DNA from: Streptomyces violaceorubidus
GTDB lineage: Bacteria; Actinomycetota; Actinomycetes; Streptomycetales; Streptomycetaceae
Length of the DNA stretch: 64,000 nt
NCBI RefSeq assembly: GCF_000717995.1
Contig: NZ_JODM01000003.1
Coordinates: forward strand, 279,835 to 343,834
Direction: 5' to 3'
Shown: in pieces, positions 1 to 8,238 of the stretch
Numbering within the stretch: position 1 is the first letter of the stretch
How the letters are laid out: each line of letters starts with the position of its first letter
Made by a program: the position numbers and the translations under genes
The notes under the pieces: generated by a model
Told to the model about the DNA's origin: nothing
The model's input: only the letters and a program-made list of their open reading frames with translations
Database searches by the model: none

Positions 1-947
1 CAGCGCAGGGCGGACTCGGGCGCGGCGTCCACCAGGTCCGCGCGGCCGGTGTGCACGACGCCGTGGATGTCGGCGACCACGGCGTTCTTGACCCCGGCGG
101 CGAGCAGCAGCTTGAGGATGGCCGTACCGGCCGCGCCGGCGCCGGACATGACGACCCGTACGTTCTCGATCGGCTTGTCCACCACGCGCAGGGCGTTGGT
201 CAGCGCGGCGAGCACGACGATGGCGGTGCCGTGCTGGTCGTCGTGGAAGACGGGGATGTCGAGGGCCTCGCGCAGCCGGGCCTCGATCTCGAAGCAGCGG
301 GGCGCGGAGATGTCCTCCAGGTTGATGCCGGCGAAGCCCGGGGCGATGGCCTTGACGATCTCGACGATCGCGTCGGTGTCCTGGGTGTCCAGGCAGATCG
401 GCCAGGCGTCGATGCCGGCGAACCGCTTGAACAGGGCCGCCTTGCCCTCCATCACCGGCAGTGCGGCCTTGGGGCCGATGTTGCCCAGGCCCAGCACGGC
501 GGAGCCGTCCGTCACGACCGCAACGGAGTTGCGCTTGATGGTGAGGCGGCGGGCGTCCTCGGGGTTCTCGGCGATCGCCATGCACACGCGGGCCACGCCC
601 GGCGTGTAGACCATGGACAGGTCGTCGCGGTTGCGGATGGGGTGCTTGGACTGCATCTCGATCTTGCCGCCGAGGTGCATGAGGAAGGTACGGTCGGAGA
701 CCTTGCCCAGGCTGACGCCCTCGATGCCGCGCAGCTGCTCCACGATCTCGTCGGCGTGGGCCGTCGACCCGGCCGCGATGGTGACGTCGATCCGGAGCTT
801 GTCGTGGCCGGAGGCCGTGACATCGAGGCCGGTGACCGAGCCGCCGGCGGACTCCACCGCTGTGGTGAGCTGCGAGACTGCGGTTCCGCCCGCGGGCACC
901 TCCAGTCGGACCGTCATCGAGTAGGAGACGCTGGGCGCCGTTGCCAT
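1..947 (-). CDS. NAD(P)-dependent malic enzyme with N-terminal ACT-like domain (3' end beyond the window)
   Basis: Oxidatively decarboxylates malate to pyruvate, linking the TCA cycle to gluconeogenesis and NADPH supply. The gene starts at ATG 947, with an AGAGGAAG ribosome site about 8 bases upstream, and runs off the left edge, so only about 315 residues are seen. The first 80 residues read like a regulatory ACT-type domain (VRLEVPAGGTAVSQ). The malic enzyme core follows, with the conserved runs NLEDISAPRCFEIE and FHDDQHGTAIV, and then the start of the nucleotide-binding domain (VVMSGAGAAGTAI). The family assignment is secure from these motifs; the cofactor cannot be told from the sequence. 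It lies downstream of helD on the same strand, but a strong hairpin and about 380 bp separate them, so it probably has its own promoter. Confidence 0.93.
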   Translation of the reverse strand, partial: MATAPSVSYSMTVRLEVPAGGTAVSQLTTAVESAGGSVTGLDVTASGHDKLRIDVTIAAGSTAHADEIVEQLRGIEGVSLGKVSDRTFLMHLGGKIEMQSKHPIRNRDDLSMVYTPGVARVCMAIAENPEDARRLTIKRNSVAVVTDGSAVLGLGNIGPKAALPVMEGKAALFKRFAGIDAWPICLDTQDTDAIVEIVKAIAPGFAGINLEDISAPRCFEIEARLREALDIPVFHDDQHGTAIVVLAALTNALRVVDKPIENVRVVMSGAGAAGTAILKLLLAAGVKNAVVADIHGVVHTGRADLVDAAPESALR

Positions 948-1036
948 GGCCGACTTCCTCTGCTTTCACCGTGTAACTGGGTTGTGCCGTCCGATCGTCG
1001 CACCTACCACTGAGTACGCGGTAGCCGCCCCGGATT

Positions 1037-1053
1037 GCGAACTTTTTGTTCGC
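1037..1053. promoter_or_regulatory. Perfect inverted repeat upstream of malic enzyme
   Basis: GCGAAC and GTTCGC flank a run of five T, about 90 bases upstream of the malic enzyme start. It is the only compact perfect palindrome in the leader and is a candidate operator for that gene. A short hairpin in a leader RNA is the alternative. No regulator is assigned. Confidence 0.35.
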
Positions 1054-1191
1054 TCCGATTTCGGAAAACGACTTCCACCATACGAGAAGTAGCCCGTCGG
1101 GGGAAGGGGTCACCGGAAGCGGCGGGCCGGAGGCGCCCGTCCCGCGACGGCGGCCCGCGCAAACCCGAGCGAGGAACCCGCGGGACGGGAA

Positions 1192-1362
1192 TTGTCTTGC
1201 GGGGATCGTTTGTTACCTTGGACGTGGCACCGGCTCGATCCAAGCCCCCGGGCCCAACCTTCGTCGCTACGAGCGACCACTTGCCGCGAGGCGAGCATGG
1301 CGGGTCGGTGCCACTTGAACGCGAGCGAAGGGCCCGCGCCGTCAACCGGCGCGGGCCCTTCG
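1192..1362 (+). ncRNA. Candidate small RNA between the malic enzyme and helD genes
   Basis: On the plus strand a promoter-like pair, TTGTCT at 1192 and TACCTT at 1214 with a 16-bp spacer, is followed about 100 bases later by the perfect hairpin at 1326-1362. No convincing reading frame lies between. This would give a transcript of about 135 nt, antisense to the region just past helD. The same hairpin serves as the helD terminator on the other strand, so the RNA is inferred from layout only. Confidence 0.25.
1326..1362 (-). terminator. helD transcription terminator
   Basis: A perfect 16-bp stem (1326-1341 with 1347-1362) and a 5-base loop lie 32 bases past the helD stop codon. There is no U-tract, as is common for Streptomyces terminators. 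It is symmetric and may act in both directions. Confidence 0.8.
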
Positions 1363-1393
1363 TACGTCCGCGGGCCGCTCCCCGGCCCGGCGC

Positions 1394-3721
1394 TCAGTCG
1401 CGCAGCAGGTCCGGCACCCCCGAGGCGTCCGGCTCGTCCCGCTCGCACGAGACGACCGTGAGCTGCTGCGTGGCCCGGGTCAGGGCGACGTACAGCACGC
1501 GCAGCCCGGCGGGCGACTCGTCGGCGATCTCGGCCGGGGAGACGACGACCGTGGCGTCGTACTCCAGGCCCTTGGCCTCCAGGCTGCCGAGCGCCACCAC
1601 GCGCTCCCCCAGCCCGTCCAGCCAGCGCCGGGCCTCCTCGCGCCGGTTCATGGCCACCACGACGCCGACGGTGCCGTCGACGAGGTCGAGCAGCCGGGCC
1701 GCCTCCGCGCGGACCGTCCGGGCGAGGGAGTCGCGCACCACCGCGAAGCGCGGCTGAACGCCGGTCGAGCGCACGGCCGACGGGGACGGCGAGCCGGGCA
1801 TGGCCAGGGCGAGGACCCTGGCCGCCAGCTCGGCGATCTCGGCCGGGTTGCGGTAGTTCACGGTCAGCTCGAAGCGGCGGCGCGGGCGGGTGCCCAGGGC
1901 CTCGTCCCGGGCGGCGGCCGCCTCGTCGGGGTCGGACCAGGAGGACTGCGCCGGGTCGCCGACGACCGTCCAGGTGGCGTGCCGGCCGCGGCGGCCGACC
2001 ATCCGCCACTGCATGGGGGTCAGGTCCTGCGCCTCGTCGACGATGACGTGCGCGTACTCGGTGCGCTCCTGTGCGAGGCGCTCGGCGCGCTCCCACTGGG
2101 TCTCCTCGCGCTGCGGCATCAGCTCCTCCAGGCCGGTGAGCTGGTCCAGCGGGTCCTGCTCGCGCCGCCTGCGGGGGCGGGCCGGGGTGCCGACGATCGC
2201 CTGGAGCTCGTCGAGCAGCGCGATGTCGTGCACGGAGTGGCCCTCGCGCCGCAGCGAGCGGGCGACCTTGCGGACCTCGCCCGAGTTCAGCACGCGCCGG
2301 GCCCAGCGGCCGAGGCGCCGCTCGTCCGCCATGGCCGCCAGCACGGCGCCCGGGGTCAGCTCGGGCCACCAGGCGTCGAGGAAGCCGGTGAAGGAGTCCT
2401 CGGAGGTGACGTCCTCGTCGAAGGAGGACCGCAGCTCCGCGGCCAGCTCGGGGTCGGTGTGCCGGGTACCGGCGCCCGACTTCTCCCACAGGGCGTCCAG
2501 GAGCAGCCGGCGGGCGCGCGGGCGCAGCAGGTTGACGGGGGCGGTGCCACCGAGGACGGTGCGGCGGATGCCGGCCAGCTCCTCGGCCTCCAGTTCGAGG
2601 CGGCGGCCGAACGCGACGACCCTGAGCAGGGTCGGCGAGTCGGCCGGTTCCAGCGCCCCGCGCGCGGCCTTGCGCAGCACCGTCAGCATGCGGGAGGAGC
2701 CCTTGGCACGGGCGGTGGCCGGGGCGTCGTACAGCGTGGCCTGCGCGCCGTCGACCAGGGAGCCGATCGCGCGGATGGCGACCTGGCCCTCCTCGCCGAG
2801 CGAGGGCAGCACTCCCTCGGTGTACGCCACGAGCAGCGGCGTCGGCGAGACGATCAGGATGCCGCCCGCGTACCGGCGCCGGTCCTGGTAGAGCAGGTAG
2901 GCCGCGCGGTGCAGGGCGACGGCGGTCTTGCCGGTGCCGGGGCCGCCCTCGACGTAGGTCACGGAGGCGGCGGGGGCGCGGATCACCTGGTCCTGCTCGG
3001 CCTGGATGGAGGCCACGATGTCCCGCATGGAGTGGGTGCGGGCCTGGCCGAGCGCGGCCATCAGGGCGCCGTCGCCGACGACGGCCAGTTCCTCCCCGGC
3101 CAGGCGGGCCTTGACCTCGGGCCGCATGAGGTCGTCCTCGACGCCGAGGACGCGCCGCCCCTTGGAGCGGATCACCCGGCGGCGCACGACCCGGCCCGGA
3201 TCGACCGGCGTGGACCGGTAGAAGGGGGCGGCGGCGGGCGCCCGCCAGTCGATGACCAGCGGGGCGTAGTCCTCGTCCAGGACGCCGATCCGGCCGATGT
3301 GCAGGGTCTCGGCGATGTCGGCGGTGCCGTCGGGCCCGAGGGCGCCCTCGGCGGGCTCGACGGCCGTGTACGCGCCGTCCGGGCCCTTCTTGCCGTCCTT
3401 GCCGAGGAGCAGGTCGATGCGGCCGAACAGGAAGTCCTCGAACTCGTTGTTCAGGCGGTTGAGGTGGATGCCGGCCCGGAAGACCTGCGCGTCGCGCTCG
3501 GCGAGGGCGCCGGGCGTGCCCACGTGGCCGCGCTGGGCGGCGTCGTGCATGAGGAACTCCGCCTCGTGGATCTTCTCTTCGAGACGTCGGTACACCCGGT
3601 CGAGGTGCGCCTGTTCCACGTCGATCTCTCGGTCCCGTACGGAGTCCTCCCGCGCGGGGTCCTTCCGCACGGAGTCGTGCTCCGAGTCGACCGCTGAATC
3701 CTGTTGAGCCTGTGCGGCCAC
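1394..3721 (-). CDS. helD: HelD-type superfamily 1 helicase-like RNA polymerase recycling factor
   Basis: A 775-residue UvrD/Rep-like ATPase. An N-terminal coiled-coil segment (about residues 25-110) precedes the Walker A motif GGPGTGKT (near 257). Walker B is VIVDEAQD (near 560), and the late helicase motifs LEAKGLEYDA and YVALTRATQQL are present. The long N-terminal arm, the insertion between the ATPase halves and the QRVAYLLY-like context after Walker A (ALHRAAYLLYQ) fit HelD, which in other Gram-positives releases stalled RNA polymerase, rather than a repair helicase. The start is GTG 3721 with AGAAGGGGG upstream. That ribosome site lies inside one arm of an inverted repeat (3721-3776), which may limit translation. 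No rifamycin-associated element is seen upstream. Confidence 0.8.
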   Translation of the reverse strand: MAAQAQQDSAVDSEHDSVRKDPAREDSVRDREIDVEQAHLDRVYRRLEEKIHEAEFLMHDAAQRGHVGTPGALAERDAQVFRAGIHLNRLNNEFEDFLFGRIDLLLGKDGKKGPDGAYTAVEPAEGALGPDGTADIAETLHIGRIGVLDEDYAPLVIDWRAPAAAPFYRSTPVDPGRVVRRRVIRSKGRRVLGVEDDLMRPEVKARLAGEELAVVGDGALMAALGQARTHSMRDIVASIQAEQDQVIRAPAASVTYVEGGPGTGKTAVALHRAAYLLYQDRRRYAGGILIVSPTPLLVAYTEGVLPSLGEEGQVAIRAIGSLVDGAQATLYDAPATARAKGSSRMLTVLRKAARGALEPADSPTLLRVVAFGRRLELEAEELAGIRRTVLGGTAPVNLLRPRARRLLLDALWEKSGAGTRHTDPELAAELRSSFDEDVTSEDSFTGFLDAWWPELTPGAVLAAMADERRLGRWARRVLNSGEVRKVARSLRREGHSVHDIALLDELQAIVGTPARPRRRREQDPLDQLTGLEELMPQREETQWERAERLAQERTEYAHVIVDEAQDLTPMQWRMVGRRGRHATWTVVGDPAQSSWSDPDEAAAARDEALGTRPRRRFELTVNYRNPAEIAELAARVLALAMPGSPSPSAVRSTGVQPRFAVVRDSLARTVRAEAARLLDLVDGTVGVVVAMNRREEARRWLDGLGERVVALGSLEAKGLEYDATVVVSPAEIADESPAGLRVLYVALTRATQQLTVVSCERDEPDASGVPDLLRD

Positions 3722-3776
3722 CGGGCCCCCTTCTGACGTGCTGGGCAGCCGTCAAAAATACGCGAAGGGGGCCCGG
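3721..3776 (-). terminator. Inverted repeat ending the sigma operon and covering the helD ribosome site
   Basis: The 13-base arms 3721-3733 and 3764-3776 are perfectly complementary around a 30-base loop. The structure follows the anti-sigma stop by 27 bases, so it can terminate that operon. Its distal arm includes the helD Shine-Dalgarno run and touches the GTG start, so in a read-through transcript it would hide the helD start. Confidence 0.55.
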
Positions 3777-3803
3777 GAAGCTACGGCGCGCCTGGAGCGG
3801 GCG

Positions 3804-4652
3804 CTACGCGTCGACCTCCACGAGCCGCTTGCCGTCGAAGGTCATGACCTCGAAGTGGTCGATCTGGTTGGGTTCGAAGGCGGCGCCGCCGTGGACGTAG
3901 AGCGGCTTCCTGGCCTTCTCGGTGGTGGCGCCCGGTATGCCGTAGCCCCGGTCGGGGACCGTCCAGGAGCTGAGCGTCTCCCGCTCGCCGTTCTTGCCGA
4001 CGGCGATCAGGGAGCACTTCTGGGGGCCCTTGAGGTTCTTGAGCTCCAGGACCGTTTCGGTGCCCCAGGCCTTCTTCTCCAGCGCCACGGTCGCGCTGAC
4101 CTGCGTGGCCGGGTCGGTGGCGGTGACCCGGTCCGGCATGGCGGCGAAGGCGGACTCGGCCGGGCTCGCGGCCTGCTGCGACGCCTCGGCCCTGCGGCCG
4201 CCGCCTCCCTCGTCGCCACCACCGCCGCCGCCCGTGGTCGCCACGGCGGCGAAGGGGCCGCCGATGATCAGCGCGGCCGCGGTGCCCACCAGGTAGAAGT
4301 TGCGGCGGCGCTTGCTCGCGCGGCGTTCGGCGACCTCGTCGACGAGCTTCTCCGAGAGCCGTGGGCCGGGCTTCGCGGTGAGCGACTCGGCGATCGCGGG
4401 CGTGCCGGTGCCCGGCAGGTCCGCGAGGGCCGCCAGCATCGGCTCCATCCCGGCCAGCTCGTCGAGCTGCTGGGCGCACCACTCGCAGGTGGCGAGGTGG
4501 GCCTCGAAGGCCGTCGCCTCGGCGTCGTCGAGGATCCCGAGGGCGTAGGCGCCGACGGTCTCGTGCTCGTTCGGCGCCGGTGATCCCTGCATGGGGACAG
4601 GATTACCCGTGTCCCCCGCGCCGAATCCCTGAACTCCCCCGTACCCGCTCAT
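3804..4652 (-). CDS. rsuA: Membrane-anchored zinc-binding anti-sigma factor
   Basis: A 282-residue anti-sigma factor of the ZAS type. The zinc motif H-x3-C-x2-C reads HLATCEWC near residue 50, after the HETVGAYALGILDD segment that usually contacts the sigma factor. A single transmembrane segment (FYLVGTAAALIIGG) follows at about residue 120, then a Gly/Glu-rich linker and an extracytoplasmic domain of about 120 residues. It should hold the adjacent ECF sigma factor at the membrane until an envelope signal arrives. The start ATG at 4652 overlaps the sigma stop codon (ATGA), showing translational coupling. The name follows the S. coelicolor SigU partner, recalled by gene order. Confidence 0.85.
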   Translation of the reverse strand: MSGYGGVQGFGAGDTGNPVPMQGSPAPNEHETVGAYALGILDDAEATAFEAHLATCEWCAQQLDELAGMEPMLAALADLPGTGTPAIAESLTAKPGPRLSEKLVDEVAERRASKRRRNFYLVGTAAALIIGGPFAAVATTGGGGGGDEGGGGRRAEASQQAASPAESAFAAMPDRVTATDPATQVSATVALEKKAWGTETVLELKNLKGPQKCSLIAVGKNGERETLSSWTVPDRGYGIPGATTEKARKPLYVHGGAAFEPNQIDHFEVMTFDGKRLVEVDA

Positions 4653-5176
4653 CACGCCGTCACCCCCCGCTCCTCCAGTGCCAGCTTCATCGAACGCAGG
4701 GCGTAGAACACCCGGGAGCGCACGGTGCCGCTGGGTATGCCCAGTGTCTGCGCCGCCTCGTTGACGGTACGCCCCTTGAAGTACGTCTCGACGAGGACCT
4801 CCCGGTGGGCCGGGGTCAGGTCGTCGAGCGCGTCCGACAGCGTCATCAGCCACAGCGCCTTGTCGATCTCGTCCTCCGCGGGGATGACCTCCAGCGGCGA
4901 CGGATCGACCTCCTGCGGCCGGGCCTGCCGGCTGCGGTGGCCGTCGATGACGATGCGACGCGCGACCGTCACCAGCCAGGGGCGTACCGATCCGGTCGCC
5001 CGGTTGAGCTGACCGGCGTTCTTCCAGGCACGGATGAGCGTCTCCTGGACGACGTCCTCGGCGCGCTGGCGGTCCCCCGCGACCAGCCGCAGCACGTAGG
5101 CCAGCAAGGGGCCGGCATGCTCGCGGTACAGCGCGCGCATCAGCTCCTCGTCGGGTTCCGAGGACGACTGTGACAT
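4652..5176 (-). CDS. sigU: ECF-family RNA polymerase sigma factor (SigU-type)
   Basis: A 174-residue ECF sigma factor. Region 2 reads ELMRALYREHAGPLLAYVLR and then AEDVVQETLIRAWKN. Region 4 contains the helix-turn-helix TVNEAAQTLGIPSGTVRSRV, ending at LEERGVTA. The start chosen is ATG 5176 (MSQSSSEPDEELM), because upstream in-frame codons give a low-complexity leader not typical of the family. It is followed with a 4-base overlap by its anti-sigma factor. In S. coelicolor the sigma factor at this position, SigU, affects secreted proteins and differentiation. The sequence shows the ECF class; the SigU identity rests on synteny from memory. Confidence 0.85.
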   Translation of the reverse strand: MSQSSSEPDEELMRALYREHAGPLLAYVLRLVAGDRQRAEDVVQETLIRAWKNAGQLNRATGSVRPWLVTVARRIVIDGHRSRQARPQEVDPSPLEVIPAEDEIDKALWLMTLSDALDDLTPAHREVLVETYFKGRTVNEAAQTLGIPSGTVRSRVFYALRSMKLALEERGVTA

Positions 5177-5371
5177 GCGATGTCGGGCCCTCGCACCGCG
5201 TTCATTGGCCACGACGGAATCCTTGCGCACGCCCACCTCCGGTGTCCGGGGGTTCCCCCAGTCGGTCGCTCGCCCATTCGGTACGGACGCGAAGTTCGGC
5301 GTGTTCAAAACGAGATGAGAGTTTTCTCGGCGGCGGCGTGACGAACGGGACGCGAGGGAAGCTACGGGTGC

Positions 5372-5956
5372 TTACCGGGCGAGGGCGGCGCGGCGGCGGT
5401 GCCGGGCGACGCGTTCGCGGTTGCCGCAGATCTCGCTGGAGCACCAGCGCCGGCGGCGGCCGCGGGAGGTGTCCACGTACACGATGGGGCAGTTGTCGCC
5501 CGCGCACTGCCGCAGACCCGCCCGCGCGACGGGGTCGGTGAGCAGTTCCACCGCGTCCCGGGCGAGGGCGCCGAGCAGCGCGGCGCACCGCGGCGGGCCG
5601 GTCAGCTCCCGCACCAGTGCGCCGTCGCGGCCGGGCACCGCGCGGGGTGCGGGCGGTGCGGCGAGGGCGAGTTCGTTGACGCGGGCGAGGGCGAGTTCGC
5701 GGGTTCGGCTGCCGGGTACCGGCCGGCCGCGCACCAACCGCGCCGTCTCGCCGCGCAGTTCGCGGAAACCGTTCAGCCAGGAGGGGTCGGCGTGGGCCAG
5801 CGGGGTGCCGGAGGGGACGAGTCCGGAACCGGTGATCCAGGCGCGCAGGGCGTCCAGGGAGTCGAGGCGTTCCGCGGGGTGGGTGGTGGCGATGAGGTCC
5901 AGGCAGATCCGCCCGGTGTCGAAGCGCAGCTCGTACGGGCCGGTGGCCGTCCCCAT
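5372..5956 (-). CDS. CGNR zinc finger protein (ABATE domain), possible transcription regulator
   Basis: About 194 residues. The N-terminal two thirds match the stress-induced ABATE-type fold (FDTGRICLDLIATTHPAERLDS). The C-terminus has the CGNR zinc finger, with cysteines in CAGDNCPIVYVDTSRG and WCSSEICGNRERV. Such proteins are presumed DNA-binding regulators; the target is unknown. The second ATG (5956) is preferred because an AGGA ribosome site lies at normal spacing from it and too close to the first. It is expressed alone, upstream of and in the same direction as the sigma operon, with about 195 bp between them that probably holds the sigma promoter. Confidence 0.8.
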   Translation of the reverse strand: MGTATGPYELRFDTGRICLDLIATTHPAERLDSLDALRAWITGSGLVPSGTPLAHADPSWLNGFRELRGETARLVRGRPVPGSRTRELALARVNELALAAPPAPRAVPGRDGALVRELTGPPRCAALLGALARDAVELLTDPVARAGLRQCAGDNCPIVYVDTSRGRRRRWCSSEICGNRERVARHRRRAALAR

Positions 5957-6135
5957 CGCCATGTTCCTGTCACCGCCTAGGGCTTGCCCGTGGAGGGCCT
6001 GCGAACCACTCCCTCTACAGTGCCTGCCCTCCCCCGCGCCCGGAACCCCTCGTACCGCTCCCGCGTGGACGCTTGCGCATGCGCCCGCGCGCCTGGGCCA
6101 TGTCCGGTGCGCCGCGGCGCGCGTTGACTGGACGC

Positions 6136-6705
6136 ATGGCAGACATCGAGGGGGAACGGCGGCCCCGCACCGCCGGTGGAGTCCTGGTCGCGGCCACGGT
6201 CGCCGCGGGCCTGATGGCCGGGACCTTCTACGTCTTCGCCTGCGCCGTGATGCCGGCGCTGGCGCGCAGCGAGGACCGGGTGTACGTCGACGTGATGCGC
6301 GACATCAACGACGTGATCGAGAACCCGGTGTTCCTCACGGCCTTCCTGGGCGCACTCGCCCTCGCGGGCCTCGCCGGGTGGCAGTCGCGCGGGACGCCGG
6401 GCCGCTGGTGGATCTGGGCGGGCGCGACGGCGTACGCGCTCGCGTTCCTGGTCACCGTGGGCGGCAACATCCCCCTCAACGACGCCCTGGCCCGCCCCGG
6501 CGACCCGGCGGCGCTGCGCGAGCGGTTCGAGGACCCGTGGGTGGCCTGGAACACCGCACGTGCCGCACTCTCGACGCTGGCGACGACCTGCCTGGCCACG
6601 GGGCTGACAACCCGCCGCCGACCGACGCGACCGACGCCTGGGACACCTGGGACGCCTGGACACTCCACGGCGTCCCGGGTGCCCCTGCACACGCCGGGCC
6701 ACTGA
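6136..6705 (+). CDS. DUF1772 (anthrone oxygenase-like) integral membrane protein
   Basis: About 189 residues with four predicted membrane helices: GVLVAATVAAGLMAGTFYVF, FLTAFLGALALAGLAG, WWIWAGATAYALAFLV and a helix at ARAALSTLATTCLATG. The pattern GxFYxFACAVMPAL near the N-terminus and NIPLNDAL before the last helix are typical of DUF1772. Some fungal relatives are anthrone oxygenases, but the bacterial role is unknown. ATG 6136 (MADIEGERRPRT) is preferred to an upstream ATG that adds an Arg-rich leader. The tail after the last helix is Pro/Thr-rich and poorly conserved in character. Confidence 0.75.
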   Translation: MADIEGERRPRTAGGVLVAATVAAGLMAGTFYVFACAVMPALARSEDRVYVDVMRDINDVIENPVFLTAFLGALALAGLAGWQSRGTPGRWWIWAGATAYALAFLVTVGGNIPLNDALARPGDPAALRERFEDPWVAWNTARAALSTLATTCLATGLTTRRRPTRPTPGTPGTPGHSTASRVPLHTPGH

Positions 6706-7032
6706 ACGCCCGGGACCCCGGAGCGCTCCCGGCCCTCCCACGGCCGCCGGTGAGCACCGGCATCCCACGGCACATGCGTGGGCGGACCTGCTGTCCGCGG
6801 GCCCGCGGACAGCAGCGCGGGCGCAGGACGACACGCGTCGGCATCCGGGGCGGTCCCGCGGGGCGTGGGCGGAGGCGCCGGGAGGTGGTGGTGGCGCGGT
6901 GGGAGAAGTCCCGCCGCTCACCGCCCGGCGACCGGCCGTCACGTCGCCCGTGTTCGGGCAGGGCCCCAGGAGGCGTACTCCCCGGCGCGGGCCCGGACCG
7001 GCGGTGTCGTGTCGGCCCGGGAGGCTGAGGGC
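6706..7032. other. Gene-free convergent intergenic region
   Basis: About 330 bp between the converging DUF1772 and nnaR genes. The only structure noticed is the 24-bp palindrome at 6790-6813. Open frames here have no ribosome sites or recognisable domains. Confidence 0.6.
6790..6813. terminator. Bidirectional hairpin between convergent genes
   Basis: A perfect palindrome with 12-base arms (6790-6801 and 6802-6813) and no formal loop, lying between the ends of two convergent genes. It is a plausible shared terminator, though it sits 85 and 220 bases from the two stop codons. Confidence 0.5.
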
Positions 7033-8211
7033 TCAGTCGGTCGTGTACTTGGCGTCCGCGGGTGGGTCCAGGGCGAGGCGGTAGCCGCGCTTCACCACCG
7101 TCTGGATCAGCTTCGGCGTTCCGAGGGAGGTGCGCAGGCGGGCCATGGCCGTCTCCACCGCGTGCTCGTCGCGACCGGTGCCCGGCAGGGCGCGCAACAG
7201 CTCAGCCCGGGGCACGACCCAGCCGGGCCGCCGGGCGAGCGTGCGCAGCAGGGACATGCCGGCGGGCGGCACGGTGCGCAGCTCCCCGTCGACGAGCACC
7301 GCGTGTCCGCGGATCTCCAGCCGGCGCCCGGCGACCGGCAGGGCACGGGCGCGGGTCGGCAACTCCTGGCACAGCAACTGGACGAGCGGGCCGAGCCGGA
7401 AGCGTTCGGGCTGGACCGTGTCGACGCCGTGCGCCTGGAGCGGCACCGCGGTGACCGGGCCGACGCAGGCCGGCAGCACGTCGTGGCCGAGCGCGGCGAG
7501 CAGCTCCGGCAGCAGGCCCCGCTCCTCGGCCCGGCCCAGCAGGGACACCGCGGCGGGCGCGCTGGTGAAGGTCACGGCGTCCACACCCCGCGACACGGCG
7601 GCGTCCAGCAGCCGGTCCACGGGGCCGAGGTCCTCCGGCGGCAGCCACCGGTACACGGGCACGCCCACCACCTCGGCGCCGCCCTCCCGCAGCGCCTCCA
7701 CGAACCCCGGCAGCGGCTCACCGTGCAGCTGTACGGCGATCCGGCGGCCCTCCACCCCCTCTTCCAGGAGCCGGTCCAGGACCTCGGCCATGGACTCCGA
7801 GGCGGGTGACCACCGCTCCGTCAGTCCCGCGGCCCGTACCGCGCCCTTGACCTTGGGCCCGCGCGCCAGCAGCTCCACCGTGCGCAGCCGCTCCAGCAGG
7901 GCCTCGCCGAGCCCCCAGCCGTCGGCGGCCTCGACCCAGCCCCGGAACCCGATGGCGGTGGTGGCGACCACGACGTCCGGCGCCTGGTCGACGATGCGCT
8001 TGGTCGCGGCCATCAGCTCGCCGTCGTCGGCCAGCGGCACGATCCGCAGCGCCGGTGCGTGCAGGACGGTGGCACCGCGCCGCTGGAGCAGCGCGCCCAG
8101 TTCGTCGGCCCGGCGGGCGGCGGTCACGCCCACGGTGAACCCGGCCAACGGGCCGTGGTCGGTTCGCTGCGGTTCCTCGCTCACGCCGCCCACCTCGCTT
8201 GCGTCGTCCAT
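7033..8211 (-). CDS. nnaR: HemD-like transcription activator of nitrate assimilation (NnaR)
   Basis: A 392-residue two-domain protein. Residues about 25-275 match uroporphyrinogen-III synthase (GFTVGVTAARRADEL, then VDAVTFTSAPAAVSLLG). Residues about 300-385 form an OmpR-type winged helix (VPPAGMSLLRTLARRPG, then ETAMARLRTSLG and VVKRGYRLAL). A biosynthetic HemD normally lacks the DNA-binding domain. In S. coelicolor the protein of this architecture next to narK, NnaR, acts with GlnR to activate nitrate and nitrite assimilation genes. The neighbouring narK supports the same role here. A palindrome and a TTGACA hexamer sit just upstream. Confidence 0.85.
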   Translation of the reverse strand: MDDASEVGGVSEEPQRTDHGPLAGFTVGVTAARRADELGALLQRRGATVLHAPALRIVPLADDGELMAATKRIVDQAPDVVVATTAIGFRGWVEAADGWGLGEALLERLRTVELLARGPKVKGAVRAAGLTERWSPASESMAEVLDRLLEEGVEGRRIAVQLHGEPLPGFVEALREGGAEVVGVPVYRWLPPEDLGPVDRLLDAAVSRGVDAVTFTSAPAAVSLLGRAEERGLLPELLAALGHDVLPACVGPVTAVPLQAHGVDTVQPERFRLGPLVQLLCQELPTRARALPVAGRRLEIRGHAVLVDGELRTVPPAGMSLLRTLARRPGWVVPRAELLRALPGTGRDEHAVETAMARLRTSLGTPKLIQTVVKRGYRLALDPPADAKYTTD

Positions 8212-8238
8212 CGCTCGCCGCGCTCCGATCCGTTCACA

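Noticed and set aside
1110..3755. An 881-codon minus-strand frame overlapping helD in another frame
   Set aside because: Its translation is Arg/Gly/Pro-rich with no motifs. helD in the adjacent frame has full helicase motifs and correct codon bias.
3722..3803. Rifamycin-associated element upstream of helD, as known for HelR genes
   Set aside because: The GGGGCTTGC-type palindrome of that element is not present. The inverted repeat here has a different sequence and covers the ribosome site.
5286..5306. ECF-type promoter (GAAC and CGTC boxes) upstream of sigU
   Set aside because: The two boxes are only 13 bases apart, shorter than the usual 16-17, so autoregulation cannot be claimed from this.
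7033..8211. Calling this gene a biosynthetic uroporphyrinogen-III synthase (hemD)
   Set aside because: The fused winged-helix domain, the narK neighbour and the lack of other haem genes nearby favour a regulator.
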